Below are positions 45,289-52,259 of a DNA stretch of 64,000 nucleotides, piece after piece. Below the pieces are notes generated by a model. That model ran no database searches. It was not told the DNA's origin and was given only the letters and a program-made list of their open reading frames with translations. Position 1 is the first letter of the stretch; each line of letters opens with the position of its first letter. The position numbers and the translations under genes were made by a program. Source of the DNA: Terriglobales bacterium (GTDB lineage: Bacteria; Acidobacteriota; Terriglobia; Terriglobales; Acidobacteriaceae); NCBI GenBank assembly GCA_035651995.1, contig DASRER010000022.1:1-64000 (forward strand), in the 5' to 3' direction.

Positions 45289-45325
45289 ACCTGCGAAGCG
45301 CAGGTTTGAGCGGCCTGGGAGGCCG
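45289..45325 (+). other. Two adjacent perfect hairpins in the PilZ-like leader
   Basis: ACCTGCG-AAG-CGCAGGT (45289-45305) and CGGCCT-GGG-AGGCCG (45311-45325), five bases apart. They lie in a 310-bp gene-free stretch (45100-45409). No known riboswitch consensus was recognised. Confidence 0.55.
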
Positions 45326-45409
45326 AGAGTGCTGCGTCACAGGGCGACGATTCTCCGCGACAACTCCTCAATTCCGGCGCTGGCCCGCTTCTTTCCGCGG
45401 GCGGTGCCG

Positions 45410-45676
45410 ATGCGTACCAGCGTTTCGATCAGCGGCACGGACCGCTGCGGCCGCGCTTTCAACGAGCAGACGCGCATCGAACTGGGCACGCCCACCGAGA
45501 TGATTTTCACCTCGGCGCTGCCGTTTGAGAGCGGGGACAACCTGCGCGTGATCAACAAAGACGGGTCGCTGGACGTTACAGTCACCGTGGTGGCAACGCG
45601 CTACCACAACGGCAAGACGGCGGTTGCGGCGCGCGTGCTCGATAGCGCCGACAGCCTGCCGATTCGTAAACATTGA
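45410..45676 (+). CDS. PilZ-like beta-barrel protein lacking canonical c-di-GMP residues
   Basis: About 88 residues from ATG 45410; the frame is open to 45194 but that part lies in the predicted leader. The layout (VSISGTDRCGRAFNEQTRIEL, FTSALPFESGDNLRVINKD, VVATRYHNGKTAVAARVLD) matches the short PilZ-like proteins common in Acidobacteriota. The RxxxR and D/NxSxxG c-di-GMP motifs are not present, so it may not bind the nucleotide. It is followed by the HisKA-only gene 17 bp later. Assignment is by pattern, so moderate. Confidence 0.55.
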   Translation: MRTSVSISGTDRCGRAFNEQTRIELGTPTEMIFTSALPFESGDNLRVINKDGSLDVTVTVVATRYHNGKTAVAARVLDSADSLPIRKH

Positions 45677-45692
45677 GCAGCGGCTTCTTCGA

Positions 45693-46391
45693 ATGCAGGA
45701 AAGCGACAACAAAGCGCAGATCGTGCTGATCGTGGCCGGCGATGAGAGCCAGGCGCTGGCGCTGCAGGGCCGCTGGAGCAGCGATGCCGCCGCGCCGCAG
45801 TTCGTTGTCGCCAGCGCTTCGCGGGCCGCAGCGCAGGCCGTGAAGTGCGACCTCGCCGTGGTCGCCGGCCTTGCCGGCGAGCGCCTCGATCTTCTGCTGC
45901 AAGCCCTCTCGCGCATCGCAAAACTTTCTGTCGTGTGCTTCGCGGAGTCAGCCCAGACGCGCGAATACGGCGCGCCAACCATTGTGCTCCAGCAGCATGA
46001 AGACTGGATCGATACGGCCGTCGTTCTTGGCCGGGAAATTCTTCGCCGACAGCGGCTGGCGGAGATGGCGCGCCGGGCCGAAGAGGCCGCCGCGGCGTCG
46101 CTCGGTCATGCCACGGTGGGGCGCTACGTGCTGGAGATGCGTCACAACGTGAACAACGCGCTTACGTCGGTGCTCGGGAATGCCGAACTCCTGCTGATGG
46201 GCGAGGCGTTGGCGCCAGAGGTCCGCGCCCAGGTCGAGATCATCCACAGCATGACGATGCGCATGCACGAGATCATGCGGCGGCTCGCGTCGCTCGCGTC
46301 GGAAATGCGCTTCGCCACCGCCCCGTCTCAGTCTGAGACGCGCTTTCCACCCGAGGAACGGCGGTCGCGGCGCCTTCGCCACAGCGCCTAA
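45693..46391 (+). CDS. HisKA-only protein with pseudo-receiver-like N-terminus
   Basis: 232 residues from ATG 45693. Residues 8-118 have the alpha/beta rhythm of a receiver (IVLIVAGDESQAL, DLAVVAGL, SVVCFAESA) but no phospho-acceptor Asp pocket. Residues 120-205 form a helical hairpin with His151 in MRHNVNNALTSVLGNAELLL, closely matching HEVNNPLTAILGFSDLLL of the kinase at 39485. No ATPase domain follows; the rest is a short basic tail. This suggests a phosphotransfer or docking protein, Spo0B-like in concept. The 3' end carries an activator palindrome (46324-46340) within the coding sequence. Confidence 0.65.
   Translation: MQESDNKAQIVLIVAGDESQALALQGRWSSDAAAPQFVVASASRAAAQAVKCDLAVVAGLAGERLDLLLQALSRIAKLSVVCFAESAQTREYGAPTIVLQQHEDWIDTAVVLGREILRRQRLAEMARRAEEAAAASLGHATVGRYVLEMRHNVNNALTSVLGNAELLLMGEALAPEVRAQVEIIHSMTMRMHEIMRRLASLASEMRFATAPSQSETRFPPEERRSRRLRHSA
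46324..46340. promoter_or_regulatory. Palindromic activator site inside the 3' end of the HisKA-only gene
   Basis: CGTCTCA-GTC-TGAGACG, perfect 7-bp arms. Its centre is 122.5 bp upstream of the -24 GG of the promoter at 46452, the same distance as for the che operon. Confidence 0.76.
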
Positions 46392-46451
46392 GTTTTCTTC
46401 GCCAAATCTGTAACTTAGCGCTTCCGCGCCATTGCCTGCCGGGTTACTCGG

Positions 46452-46469
46452 TTGGAGTGCTGATTGCAT
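46452..46469 (+). promoter_or_regulatory. Candidate sigma-54 promoter of the second chemosensory operon
   Basis: TTGGAGTGCTGATTGCAT, with GG at 46454-46455, 10 bp, and GC at 46466-46467; the -12 TTGCAT is perfect. Start would be near 46479, upstream of the CheW ATGs at 46497 and 46524. This argues against a start at 46464. Confidence 0.7.
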
Positions 46470-46523
46470 TCTGCACGGCCAAGGACTAGTGTCGGCATGC
46501 TTTTTTCCACTGCACAGGCTGAC

Positions 46524-46859
46524 ATGAACGAGCCACGAGGTCGCTGGTGTGTTTTTCGCGCCGGGAGAGAGCTGTGTCTTCCCGCGGAGCAGGTTCATGA
46601 GATCCGCGCCTGGCCGGCGGTGGCCTGTTTGCCGCTCGCGCCTGGCCGCGTGCTGGGTTTGTTTGCGCTGGGCGATGAAGCGGTGCCGGTGATCGCAGTC
46701 CAGGCGGGCGATGGAGATTCCCCGGAATTCACGCATGTCCTGATCGCGGGCCGGTCCAGGGCGAGGTTCGCGATTGCGGCATGCGGGCCCCGGCTGGTGG
46801 AGCAGGAAACGCCGCCGGCGGAAGTCGTCGACACAAAGGGAATGCTGGCTGAACTGTGA
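46524..46859 (+). CDS. Short CheW-like protein
   Basis: 111 residues from ATG 46524 (MNEPRGRWCVFRAGRE); ATG 46497 is in frame. The CheW pattern is recognisable (CVFRAGRELCLPAEQVHEIRAW, GRVLGLFALGDEAVPVIAVQ) but compact, about 30 residues shorter than normal, and the second barrel is reduced. It begins an operon with a degenerate receptor, a CheR and another CheW-like gene, but no CheA. It may couple these to the CheA at 33317 or act without a kinase. Confidence 0.7.
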   Translation: MNEPRGRWCVFRAGRELCLPAEQVHEIRAWPAVACLPLAPGRVLGLFALGDEAVPVIAVQAGDGDSPEFTHVLIAGRSRARFAIAACGPRLVEQETPPAEVVDTKGMLAEL

Positions 46860-46886
46860 GTGGTTGTGCGGGGGCGGGAGGAAAAA

Positions 46887-48323
46887 GTGAAAGGGCGGCT
46901 GAGTTCGGTCCTTTGGCGGACGATCGGAATTAACCTGGCGGCGTTGTTGGCGGTATTTGCGCTGGCCTACAGCGCGGGCGCGCGCAGCGGCGGCTTGTCG
47001 CTCGTCGACTTCGGCGCGCTGCCATTTGCTGCCGGTCTGCGCTTATGGATTGCGGCGCTCGTGGCAGTGATGGTTCTGTTCTCGCTGCTGTGGCTGGCGA
47101 CGCGCATCCTGAAGCCGCTGAACGAGCTGACCACCTACGCGGAGACGATGGAGTGGCGCGAGGATTCCGGCACGCGGCCGGTTTCCAGCGACGATGATTT
47201 CGCTTTTCTTGCGGACCGCATAACCGAGCTTGCCCGGCGCATGGCTGCCGCCACCGCCGATCAGCAGGAACTGGCCTCGCTGCGGCAGCGGATCAGCGAA
47301 TTCTCTGTGGCCGCATCGCAGGCGGCGAGCGGCGACCTCAGCGCCCGCGGCGTCGGCGGCGATGACGACCTGGGCCGCGCCATTGCCAACTTCAATCGCA
47401 CCCTGGAAGCGGCGGGCGTGGTGTTGCAGTCGGGCCGCAAGCTGGCGCAGCAGCTCGCCGGCAATGCGGCGGATGCGCTCACCCTGTCGCAACACTCGGG
47501 GCGCACCGTCGGTGAGCAGGAGCGCGAGGTGGCCAACGCCACCGAAGCCTTCGCGGCGCTGCCGCCCTCCATCAAGCAGGTGAGCGACAACTTCGACGCG
47601 GTGCTGCGGGCTTCACAGCAGGCCGCCGGCGCGGTGCAGCAGGCGCACAAGCAGATCACCGGCACGCGCGGCGACCTGGACCGCATGGGCGCGGCGCTGG
47701 AGTCGGCGCGGCAGGCGGTGGAGAAGCTGCAGCAGTCCTCCGATTCGGCGCTGCAGATGCTGCATCCGCTGGCGCAGGTGACGGAAAACGCAACCCTGCT
47801 CGCACTGAACGCGGCCATCGAGTCGGCGCGCGCCGGCGCGGCCGGGCGCACGTCGCCGCTGGCCGCCGAGCGTTTCCGCGAGCTGGCCGAAGACGCCGCC
47901 AGCATCAGCCGCGGCATCGCGCAATTGATCTCCGGGATGAGCGAAGAGAGCGCGGCGCTGAAGCGCGCTCTGGAAAGCGAGCGGCGTGCGGCCGAGGCGT
48001 CGTCGCAGAACTCGGGGCAGGCGGCACAGGCGCTGGAAGGCGCGCTCGCGGCAGTGCAGGAGGCGAGCGCGCGCGCGGAAGTGATCACTGTTGCCTGCGC
48101 TCGCCAGGCCGACGCGGCGCGCACGGTGAGCGCGGCGCTGCAATCGGCCACCGACCTGCTCCGCCTCGCCGGCCAGCACGCGCGGCGCGGCACACTCAAC
48201 GCCGAGCAGGCGGAGAAGCTGGCGCAGCAGCTCGCGGCGGCGCTGGCCGGGCTGCGCGCCTCACCGCTGGAAACCGCCCTCCTGAGTGACGCAGCCAAGT
48301 CGGCCGCCGGCAACAACGCGTAA
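46887..48323 (+). CDS. Divergent methyl-accepting chemotaxis protein
   Basis: 478 residues from GTG 46887, which has GGGAGG upstream; GTG 46860 is the longer option. Two helices (about 13-33 and 50-74) enclose only ~16 external residues, so no periplasmic ligand domain exists. A HAMP-like segment follows. The hairpin tip keeps [20 protein letters not shown], but the flanking E-Q-T-N is changed to TENAT and the downstream [12 protein letters not shown] reads RTSPLAAERFRELA. CheA/CheW contact may therefore be weakened or different. It could sense from the cytoplasm or membrane. Confidence 0.78.
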   Translation: MKGRLSSVLWRTIGINLAALLAVFALAYSAGARSGGLSLVDFGALPFAAGLRLWIAALVAVMVLFSLLWLATRILKPLNELTTYAETMEWREDSGTRPVSSDDDFAFLADRITELARRMAAATADQQELASLRQRISEFSVAASQAASGDLSARGVGGDDDLGRAIANFNRTLEAAGVVLQSGRKLAQQLAGNAADALTLSQHSGRTVGEQEREVANATEAFAALPPSIKQVSDNFDAVLRASQQAAGAVQQAHKQITGTRGDLDRMGAALESARQAVEKLQQSSDSALQMLHPLAQVTENATLLALNAAIESARAGAAGRTSPLAAERFRELAEDAASISRGIAQLISGMSEESAALKRALESERRAAEASSQNSGQAAQALEGALAAVQEASARAEVITVACARQADAARTVSAALQSATDLLRLAGQHARRGTLNAEQAEKLAQQLAAALAGLRASPLETALLSDAAKSAAGNNA

Positions 48324-48327
48324 CACG

Positions 48328-49194
48328 ATGAGCGAGCGCAAGGCCAAACTCGACGACGCCCAGATCGAGGACCTGGTCAGGCGCCTGGAGGGGCGCTCCG
48401 GCCTGGTTTTCGAAGGTGAGCGCCGCGCATGGCTGGCCGCCCAGGCGGAAGACTACGCGCGCTCCCGCCGCGTCGCGCCGGCGGACCTGTTGCGCGCGGT
48501 TGGCGCGTCAGCCGCCGAGTACGAGGGCCTGCTCGATCGCGTGCTCGCGTCGGAAGGAAAGTTTCGCCGTTACGCGGCCATCTTCGACGTCTTCGAGCGC
48601 CGCGTCCTGCCCGAGATGCACATGAAGAAATTCTGGGACCGGCCGCGCGCGCTGCGCGTGTGGAGCGCCGGGTGCGGAGCGGGCGAGGAGGCGTATTCCA
48701 TCGCCATCAGCGTTCTGGAGACGCTCGCGTCGCTCGACGCCTGGAACATCGAGCTGCTGGGCTGCGATCTGAGGCGGCACGCCATCCAGACGGCCGAGCG
48801 CGGCGTTTACCCGCGCAGCGCCTTCAACTCCATGCCGCCCGAGCAGATCGAGAACTACTTCGCGCGCGCCGGAGAAATGCTCATGGTCAAGCCGCGTCTG
48901 CGCGGAATGGTGAAGTTTGCATGCGCCAACCTGCTCGAGGGCGAATACATGGGGCGCTTCGACTGCATCTTCTGCCTCGATGTGCTCGGCTGGCTGGCGC
49001 GGCCCCGCCGCGCGCATCTGCTGGAGCGCTTCCACGAGCACCTGGAGCCGGGCGGCTACCTGCTGCTCGCGCCCGGAGAGGCGGCCACGATGCAGTCGTA
49101 CGGGCGCTTCGCCGCGGTGGAGCGCGAGGGCGAAATCGTGTTGCAGAAGCCCGCGGGCATCAGCCGCAACCTGGCCGTCGCCGGAGGCATGTGA
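48328..49194 (+). CDS. CheR-type methyltransferase, divergent
   Basis: 288 residues from ATG 48328. The SAM site is clear (RVWSAGCGAGEEAYSIAISVLETL, IELLGCDLRRHAIQTAERG), as is the later FDCIFCLDVLGWLARPRR, where the usual CRNVLIYF is altered. The N-terminal domain lacks the NET-SFFR loop seen in the other CheR and reads GKFRRYAAIFDVFERRV. Substrate recognition is probably different, most likely the degenerate receptor encoded just upstream. Its stop overlaps the next start (TGATG). Confidence 0.8.
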   Translation: MSERKAKLDDAQIEDLVRRLEGRSGLVFEGERRAWLAAQAEDYARSRRVAPADLLRAVGASAAEYEGLLDRVLASEGKFRRYAAIFDVFERRVLPEMHMKKFWDRPRALRVWSAGCGAGEEAYSIAISVLETLASLDAWNIELLGCDLRRHAIQTAERGVYPRSAFNSMPPEQIENYFARAGEMLMVKPRLRGMVKFACANLLEGEYMGRFDCIFCLDVLGWLARPRRAHLLERFHEHLEPGGYLLLAPGEAATMQSYGRFAAVEREGEIVLQKPAGISRNLAVAGGM

Positions 49195-49829
49195 TGGACA
49201 ACGTGCTCGACCTCTTCGACCGGCAGCCTGCCCCTGAGCCGAGCGTCGCGCTCGACCGGGCGCTCGCCGGGCTGATGGATCAGCGGCTGCGCCTGGAAGC
49301 GCGGCTGGCGGAACTCGATCGCGTGCGCGCGCAGTTCTCCGCCGCGCGGCTGGAACCTGCGCTGATGGCCGCGGCGTCGAAGCTCGAGGAGCAGATCCGC
49401 GAAATGGACCGCGACCTGACACGACTGGCCGACGCCATCCACGGGTTGCGCGTGGAGCTGGAGGCGCGCGCCCAGATCGCGCCCGGCGCCTTCGGCGCCA
49501 TGGCGGTGCTGTTCGTCTCAGCCGGCGGGCAGCGCTTCGCCGTTCCCATAGATCAGGTGAAACAGGTTCGCGACCCGGATGGAAGTGCTGCCTCGCGTTT
49601 GGATGCGCTGCTGGGATTGCGGCCGGTTGCAACGCGCACCGCCCGTGTGCTGGTGGGTGAGGACCTGGCCGTAGTCGTCGACGAGGTCTTGCGCCAGGAC
49701 GAAGTGCGCGTGCTGCCGCTGAGCACCGCCTTGGGCAGCATGAAGATCTACATGGGGGCGGCCCTCACCGCCGGCGACGTGCTGGTCCCCGTCCTCAACC
49801 TGCGCGAACTCACTCGTCGCCCCGCGTAG
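49194..49829 (+). CDS. CheW-like protein with N-terminal coiled coil
   Basis: 211 residues from ATG 49194. Residues about 15-95 are a long charged helix (ALAGLMDQRLRLEARLAELD, LEEQIREMDRDLTRLADAI). A CheW domain follows (AVLFVSAGGQRFAVPIDQVKQV, VLVGEDLAVVVDEVLRQDEV, AGDVLVPVLNLREL). The coiled coil probably dimerises it, which could cross-link signalling units in place of CheA dimers. It is the last gene of the CheA-less chemosensory set. Confidence 0.75.
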   Translation: MDNVLDLFDRQPAPEPSVALDRALAGLMDQRLRLEARLAELDRVRAQFSAARLEPALMAAASKLEEQIREMDRDLTRLADAIHGLRVELEARAQIAPGAFGAMAVLFVSAGGQRFAVPIDQVKQVRDPDGSAASRLDALLGLRPVATRTARVLVGEDLAVVVDEVLRQDEVRVLPLSTALGSMKIYMGAALTAGDVLVPVLNLRELTRRPA

Positions 49830-49868
49830 GTCCCACGCCGGACCGTCCCAAGCACTCCGGATGAGACA

Positions 49869-50594
49869 ATGACTGGCATGTGGCGCGGCGCCAGCAACGA
49901 GGAAACCGGACCTGTCAGCGCGGAAAAACCACTTCGGCTCACGCTGGCTGAAATCACCGGCCGCGTCAGCTCACTCGTCCCGCCGGAAAAACTCGAGCCA
50001 CCTGAGCGCGCCATTGACGACCTGCGGGCTTCAGGGATAACCGAGCGCATCCTTCGCGTCGGCGCGACGGCGCCCGATTTCGAACTAGTCGACCAGCGCG
50101 GGCAAGTGGTCCGCTCGGCGGACCTGCTCGTCCGCGGGCCGCTGATCGTCGTGTTCTTCCGCGGGCGCTGGTGCCCGTACTGCGTCGCTACCCTCGAAGC
50201 CTGGCAGGCGCGTTTGCCGCAGGTTCAAGCCGCAGGCGCCTCGCTGGTCGCCATCTCGCCGCAGAAGCCGCTCCACACCAGCTTCACCGCCGAGCAGCAC
50301 AAGCTGACGTTCCCCGTCCTGAGCGACACAGGCAACGCGGTCGCGCGCCAGTTCGGGCTGGCGTACCGCGTGCCCGATTACCTTGAGCGCCACTACCGCG
50401 GCATCTTCATCAATCTGCCGAACTCGAACGGCGATCCGAGCTGGGAGCTGCCGCTGGCGGCAACGTTCGTGATCGCCGGTAAGGACGCGGGCGAGGTCGC
50501 CCGCGTCCGCACGGTCCGGTTTGCCTATGCCAGCCCCGACTTCAAGGACCGAGCGGAACCGGCGGACGTCCTCCGGGCGGCTGGTCAGAGTTGA
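49869..50594 (+). CDS. Peroxiredoxin-like protein (AhpC/TSA family)
   Basis: 241 residues. The thioredoxin fold starts at about residue 60 (VGATAPDFELVDQRGQVV); the active site is VVFFRGRWCPYCVATLEAW with a C-x-x-C, as in the peroxiredoxin-like branch rather than classical AhpC. Then SLVAISPQKPLHTSF and FPVLSDTGNAVARQFGL. It is probably a cytoplasmic thiol peroxidase or reductase. ATG 49869 gives an N-terminal extension of ~55 residues, typical for this branch. Confidence 0.86.
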   Translation: MTGMWRGASNEETGPVSAEKPLRLTLAEITGRVSSLVPPEKLEPPERAIDDLRASGITERILRVGATAPDFELVDQRGQVVRSADLLVRGPLIVVFFRGRWCPYCVATLEAWQARLPQVQAAGASLVAISPQKPLHTSFTAEQHKLTFPVLSDTGNAVARQFGLAYRVPDYLERHYRGIFINLPNSNGDPSWELPLAATFVIAGKDAGEVARVRTVRFAYASPDFKDRAEPADVLRAAGQS

Positions 50595-50604
50595 GCATCG
50601 GGTG

Positions 50605-50841
50605 ATGAGGCCGCCGAGGAAGGTCCATGGCCGCGCTGCCAACCGAGCCGAAGTGCTCGACTTCACCATCGAGCCGTTCGCATTCGGCGGTTTCAGCCTG
50701 TCCATCGCCTATCTCGGTCCCGAGAAAAGCAACGTAACCGCCGGCGGCGTGTGGCCCGATATCGAAAAAGCGAAGGCAATCGCCGAGCAGGCGGCCGGGC
50801 GTCTGTTGCGCGGAGCAACGGTTCGTTGGGATTCGGAATAA
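50605..50841 (+). CDS. Small hypothetical protein (78 aa)
   Basis: Starts ATG 50605 (MRPPRKVHGR), 10 bp after the peroxiredoxin-like stop. The product has an alternating hydrophobic/polar pattern (VLDFTIEPFAFGGFSLSIAYLG) and a helix rich in Ala, Glu and Lys (DIEKAKAIAEQAAGRLL). The end (ATVRWDSE) suggests a compact alpha/beta fold. No family is recognised. Coding potential is moderate. Confidence 0.5.
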   Translation: MRPPRKVHGRAANRAEVLDFTIEPFAFGGFSLSIAYLGPEKSNVTAGGVWPDIEKAKAIAEQAAGRLLRGATVRWDSE

Positions 50842-50864
50842 CCAGCCCTGCGCGCGCTCGCGAG

Positions 50865-50894
50865 TTGCTAATTCCGCGCTGTTTACGCCATAAT
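50865..50894 (+). promoter_or_regulatory. Candidate sigma-70 promoter of the rpsP operon
   Basis: TTGCTA (50865-50870), 18 bp, CATAAT (50889-50894), in a short A/T-rich island about 95 bp before rpsP. It is the only reasonable promoter ahead of the ribosomal operon. Confidence 0.5.
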
Positions 50895-50988
50895 ATGAGG
50901 CTCTGCCCGCTGCGGCTGCGCCTGAGGTGCGCCCTCCCGGAGTCAGAACCGGTTTCCCGGTAAGCACAAGAAAGGACAACATTTTCCA

Positions 50989-51240
50989 GTGTTAATGATT
51001 CGTCTTTCGCGCGTTGGTGCGCGCAAACAGCCCTACTATCGCGTGGTGGTGATTGACAAGCAGCGCGCGCGCAATGGACGCTCGGTGGAGGTGGTGGGCA
51101 CGTACAACCCGCGCACCAACCCGGCGACCGTGGACCTGGACCGCGAGCGCGTTGATTACTGGCTCTCGAAGGGCGCGCAGCCGTCGGAAACCGTGAACAA
51201 GCTGCTGCAGAAGCCCGCGCCGGCGCCCACCGCGGCCTAG
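50989..51240 (+). CDS. rpsP: 30S ribosomal protein S16
   Basis: 83 residues from GTG 50989 (ATG 50995 is also possible). The sequence MIRLSRVGARKQPYYRVVVID, then VEVVGTYNPRTNPATVDLD and VDYWLSKGAQPSETVNKLL, is unmistakable. AAGGA lies about 13 bp upstream. It heads the conserved rpsP-khpA-rimM-trmD-rplS operon. Confidence 0.97.
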   Translation: MLMIRLSRVGARKQPYYRVVVIDKQRARNGRSVEVVGTYNPRTNPATVDLDRERVDYWLSKGAQPSETVNKLLQKPAPAPTAA

Positions 51241-51295
51241 CCGCGTTAAGCAGCGCCGCCATACCACGTCCCAACGGCAGAAAGAGAGGCCGCTT

Positions 51296-51547
51296 ATGAC
51301 AGGAGAGAGCGGGGACATGCGCGCCCTAGTGGAGGAAATCGCCAAGGTGCTGGTGGACGATCCGAGCCAGGTGTCGGTCGAGGCGGTGGACGAGGGTGGC
51401 GAAACCGTCCTGGAGTTGCGCGTCGCCGAGAGCGACCTCGGCAAGGTGATCGGCAAGCAGGGGCGCACGGCGCGCTCGCTGCGCACCATCCTGGCGGCCG
51501 CGAGCATGAAGCTGCACAAGCGCTACACGCTGGAGATCATCGAATAG
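51296..51547 (+). CDS. khpA: KH-domain RNA-binding protein KhpA
   Basis: 83 residues. A single type-II-like KH domain with GXXG loop in LGKVIGKQGRTARSLRTIL and the N-terminal MRALVEEIAKVLVDDPSQV. KhpA (YlqC) pairs with KhpB in many bacteria and binds RNA; this is its usual place between rpsP and rimM. ATG 51317 (MRALVEE) matches the typical start of relatives, so the first seven residues are uncertain. Confidence 0.92.
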   Translation: MTGESGDMRALVEEIAKVLVDDPSQVSVEAVDEGGETVLELRVAESDLGKVIGKQGRTARSLRTILAAASMKLHKRYTLEIIE

Positions 51548-51591
51548 CCGGCCGCACGAAGGACGAGCGCGATCAGCCGGGCCGCGACCTG

Positions 51592-52203
51592 GTGAGCATC
51601 GCGCGGATCATCAAACCGCAGGGAAGGCGCGGCGAAGTTGCCGCCGAACTGCTCACCGATTTTCCCGGGCGGTTTGCTGAACGCAAGCATGTTCACCTGC
51701 TGTTGAAGAGCGGCCAGTGGCGCGGGCAGCTCAGCGGGTTTGAGATTGAAGACTTTTGGCCCCACAAAGGCCGCATGATTTTGAAGTTCCGCGGCGTGGA
51801 TTCGATCTCCGACGCGGAAAAGCTGGCCGGCGCCGAAGTGCAGATCGAGCGAGGCCAGCGCGCGCCGCTGGAAGGCAACGCAGCCTACGCCGGCGACCTG
51901 GTGGGATGCGCGGTCGTCGAAGTTGGCCGAGAGACGCCCCGCCAGTTGGGCGTGATTGACGATGTTCTCGCCGGCGCCGGCGAAGCGCCGCTGCTGGTGG
52001 TAAAGAGCGGCAGCAGGGAATTGCTGGTCCCGTTCGCGGAAGAGTTCCTGCGGAAGATGGACGTTGGCGGGCGGCGGATCGAGGTTGCGCTGCCGGAAGG
52101 CCTGCTCGCACTCGACGCGCCTCTGAGCGCGGCAGAGAAGCAGGAGCAGCACCGGGGCGCAGAAACGAAAGGCAAAAGGAAAAAGGAAAAAGGAAAAAGT
52201 TAA
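51592..52203 (+). CDS. rimM: Ribosome maturation factor RimM
   Basis: 203 residues from GTG 51592 (VSIARIIKPQGRRGEVAAEL). The RimM N-domain is followed by the PRC-barrel-like C-domain (AYAGDLVGCAVVEVG, LLVVKSGSRELLVPFAEEFL). It assists 30S head assembly and binds S19. No better start is found upstream, because the frame closes into khpA. The last ~17 residues (AETKGKRKKEKGKS) are translated from a period-7 array (52161-52204) and are unlikely to be conserved. Confidence 0.93.
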   Translation: MSIARIIKPQGRRGEVAAELLTDFPGRFAERKHVHLLLKSGQWRGQLSGFEIEDFWPHKGRMILKFRGVDSISDAEKLAGAEVQIERGQRAPLEGNAAYAGDLVGCAVVEVGRETPRQLGVIDDVLAGAGEAPLLVVKSGSRELLVPFAEEFLRKMDVGGRRIEVALPEGLLALDAPLSAAEKQEQHRGAETKGKRKKEKGKS

Positions 52204-52259
52204 AGCGCTTGAGGGGAGAAGTTTCCTGCTTTTGCCTTCTACTTTTTCCTTTTGCCTTG
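52161..52259. repeat. Inverted pair of period-7 arrays at the rimM/trmD junction
   Basis: 52161-52204 is a tandem of GGAAAAA heptamers; 52227-52259 is the reverse complement (TTTTGCC, TTTTTCC). They are 22 bp apart and could form a long hairpin. The left arm encodes the RimM tail and stop; the right arm ends exactly where the TrmD ATG begins. Confidence 0.82.

Noticed and set aside
45240-45409. c-di-GMP (GEMM) riboswitch ahead of the PilZ-like gene
   Set aside because: Fragments such as CAGGGCGACG recall the GEMM core, but the second conserved strand and the tetraloop-receptor parts are not in the right order.
46464-46523. Longer CheW start at 46464
   Set aside because: It would precede the transcription start predicted from the sigma-54 promoter at 46452-46469, and the extra residues have no CheW character.
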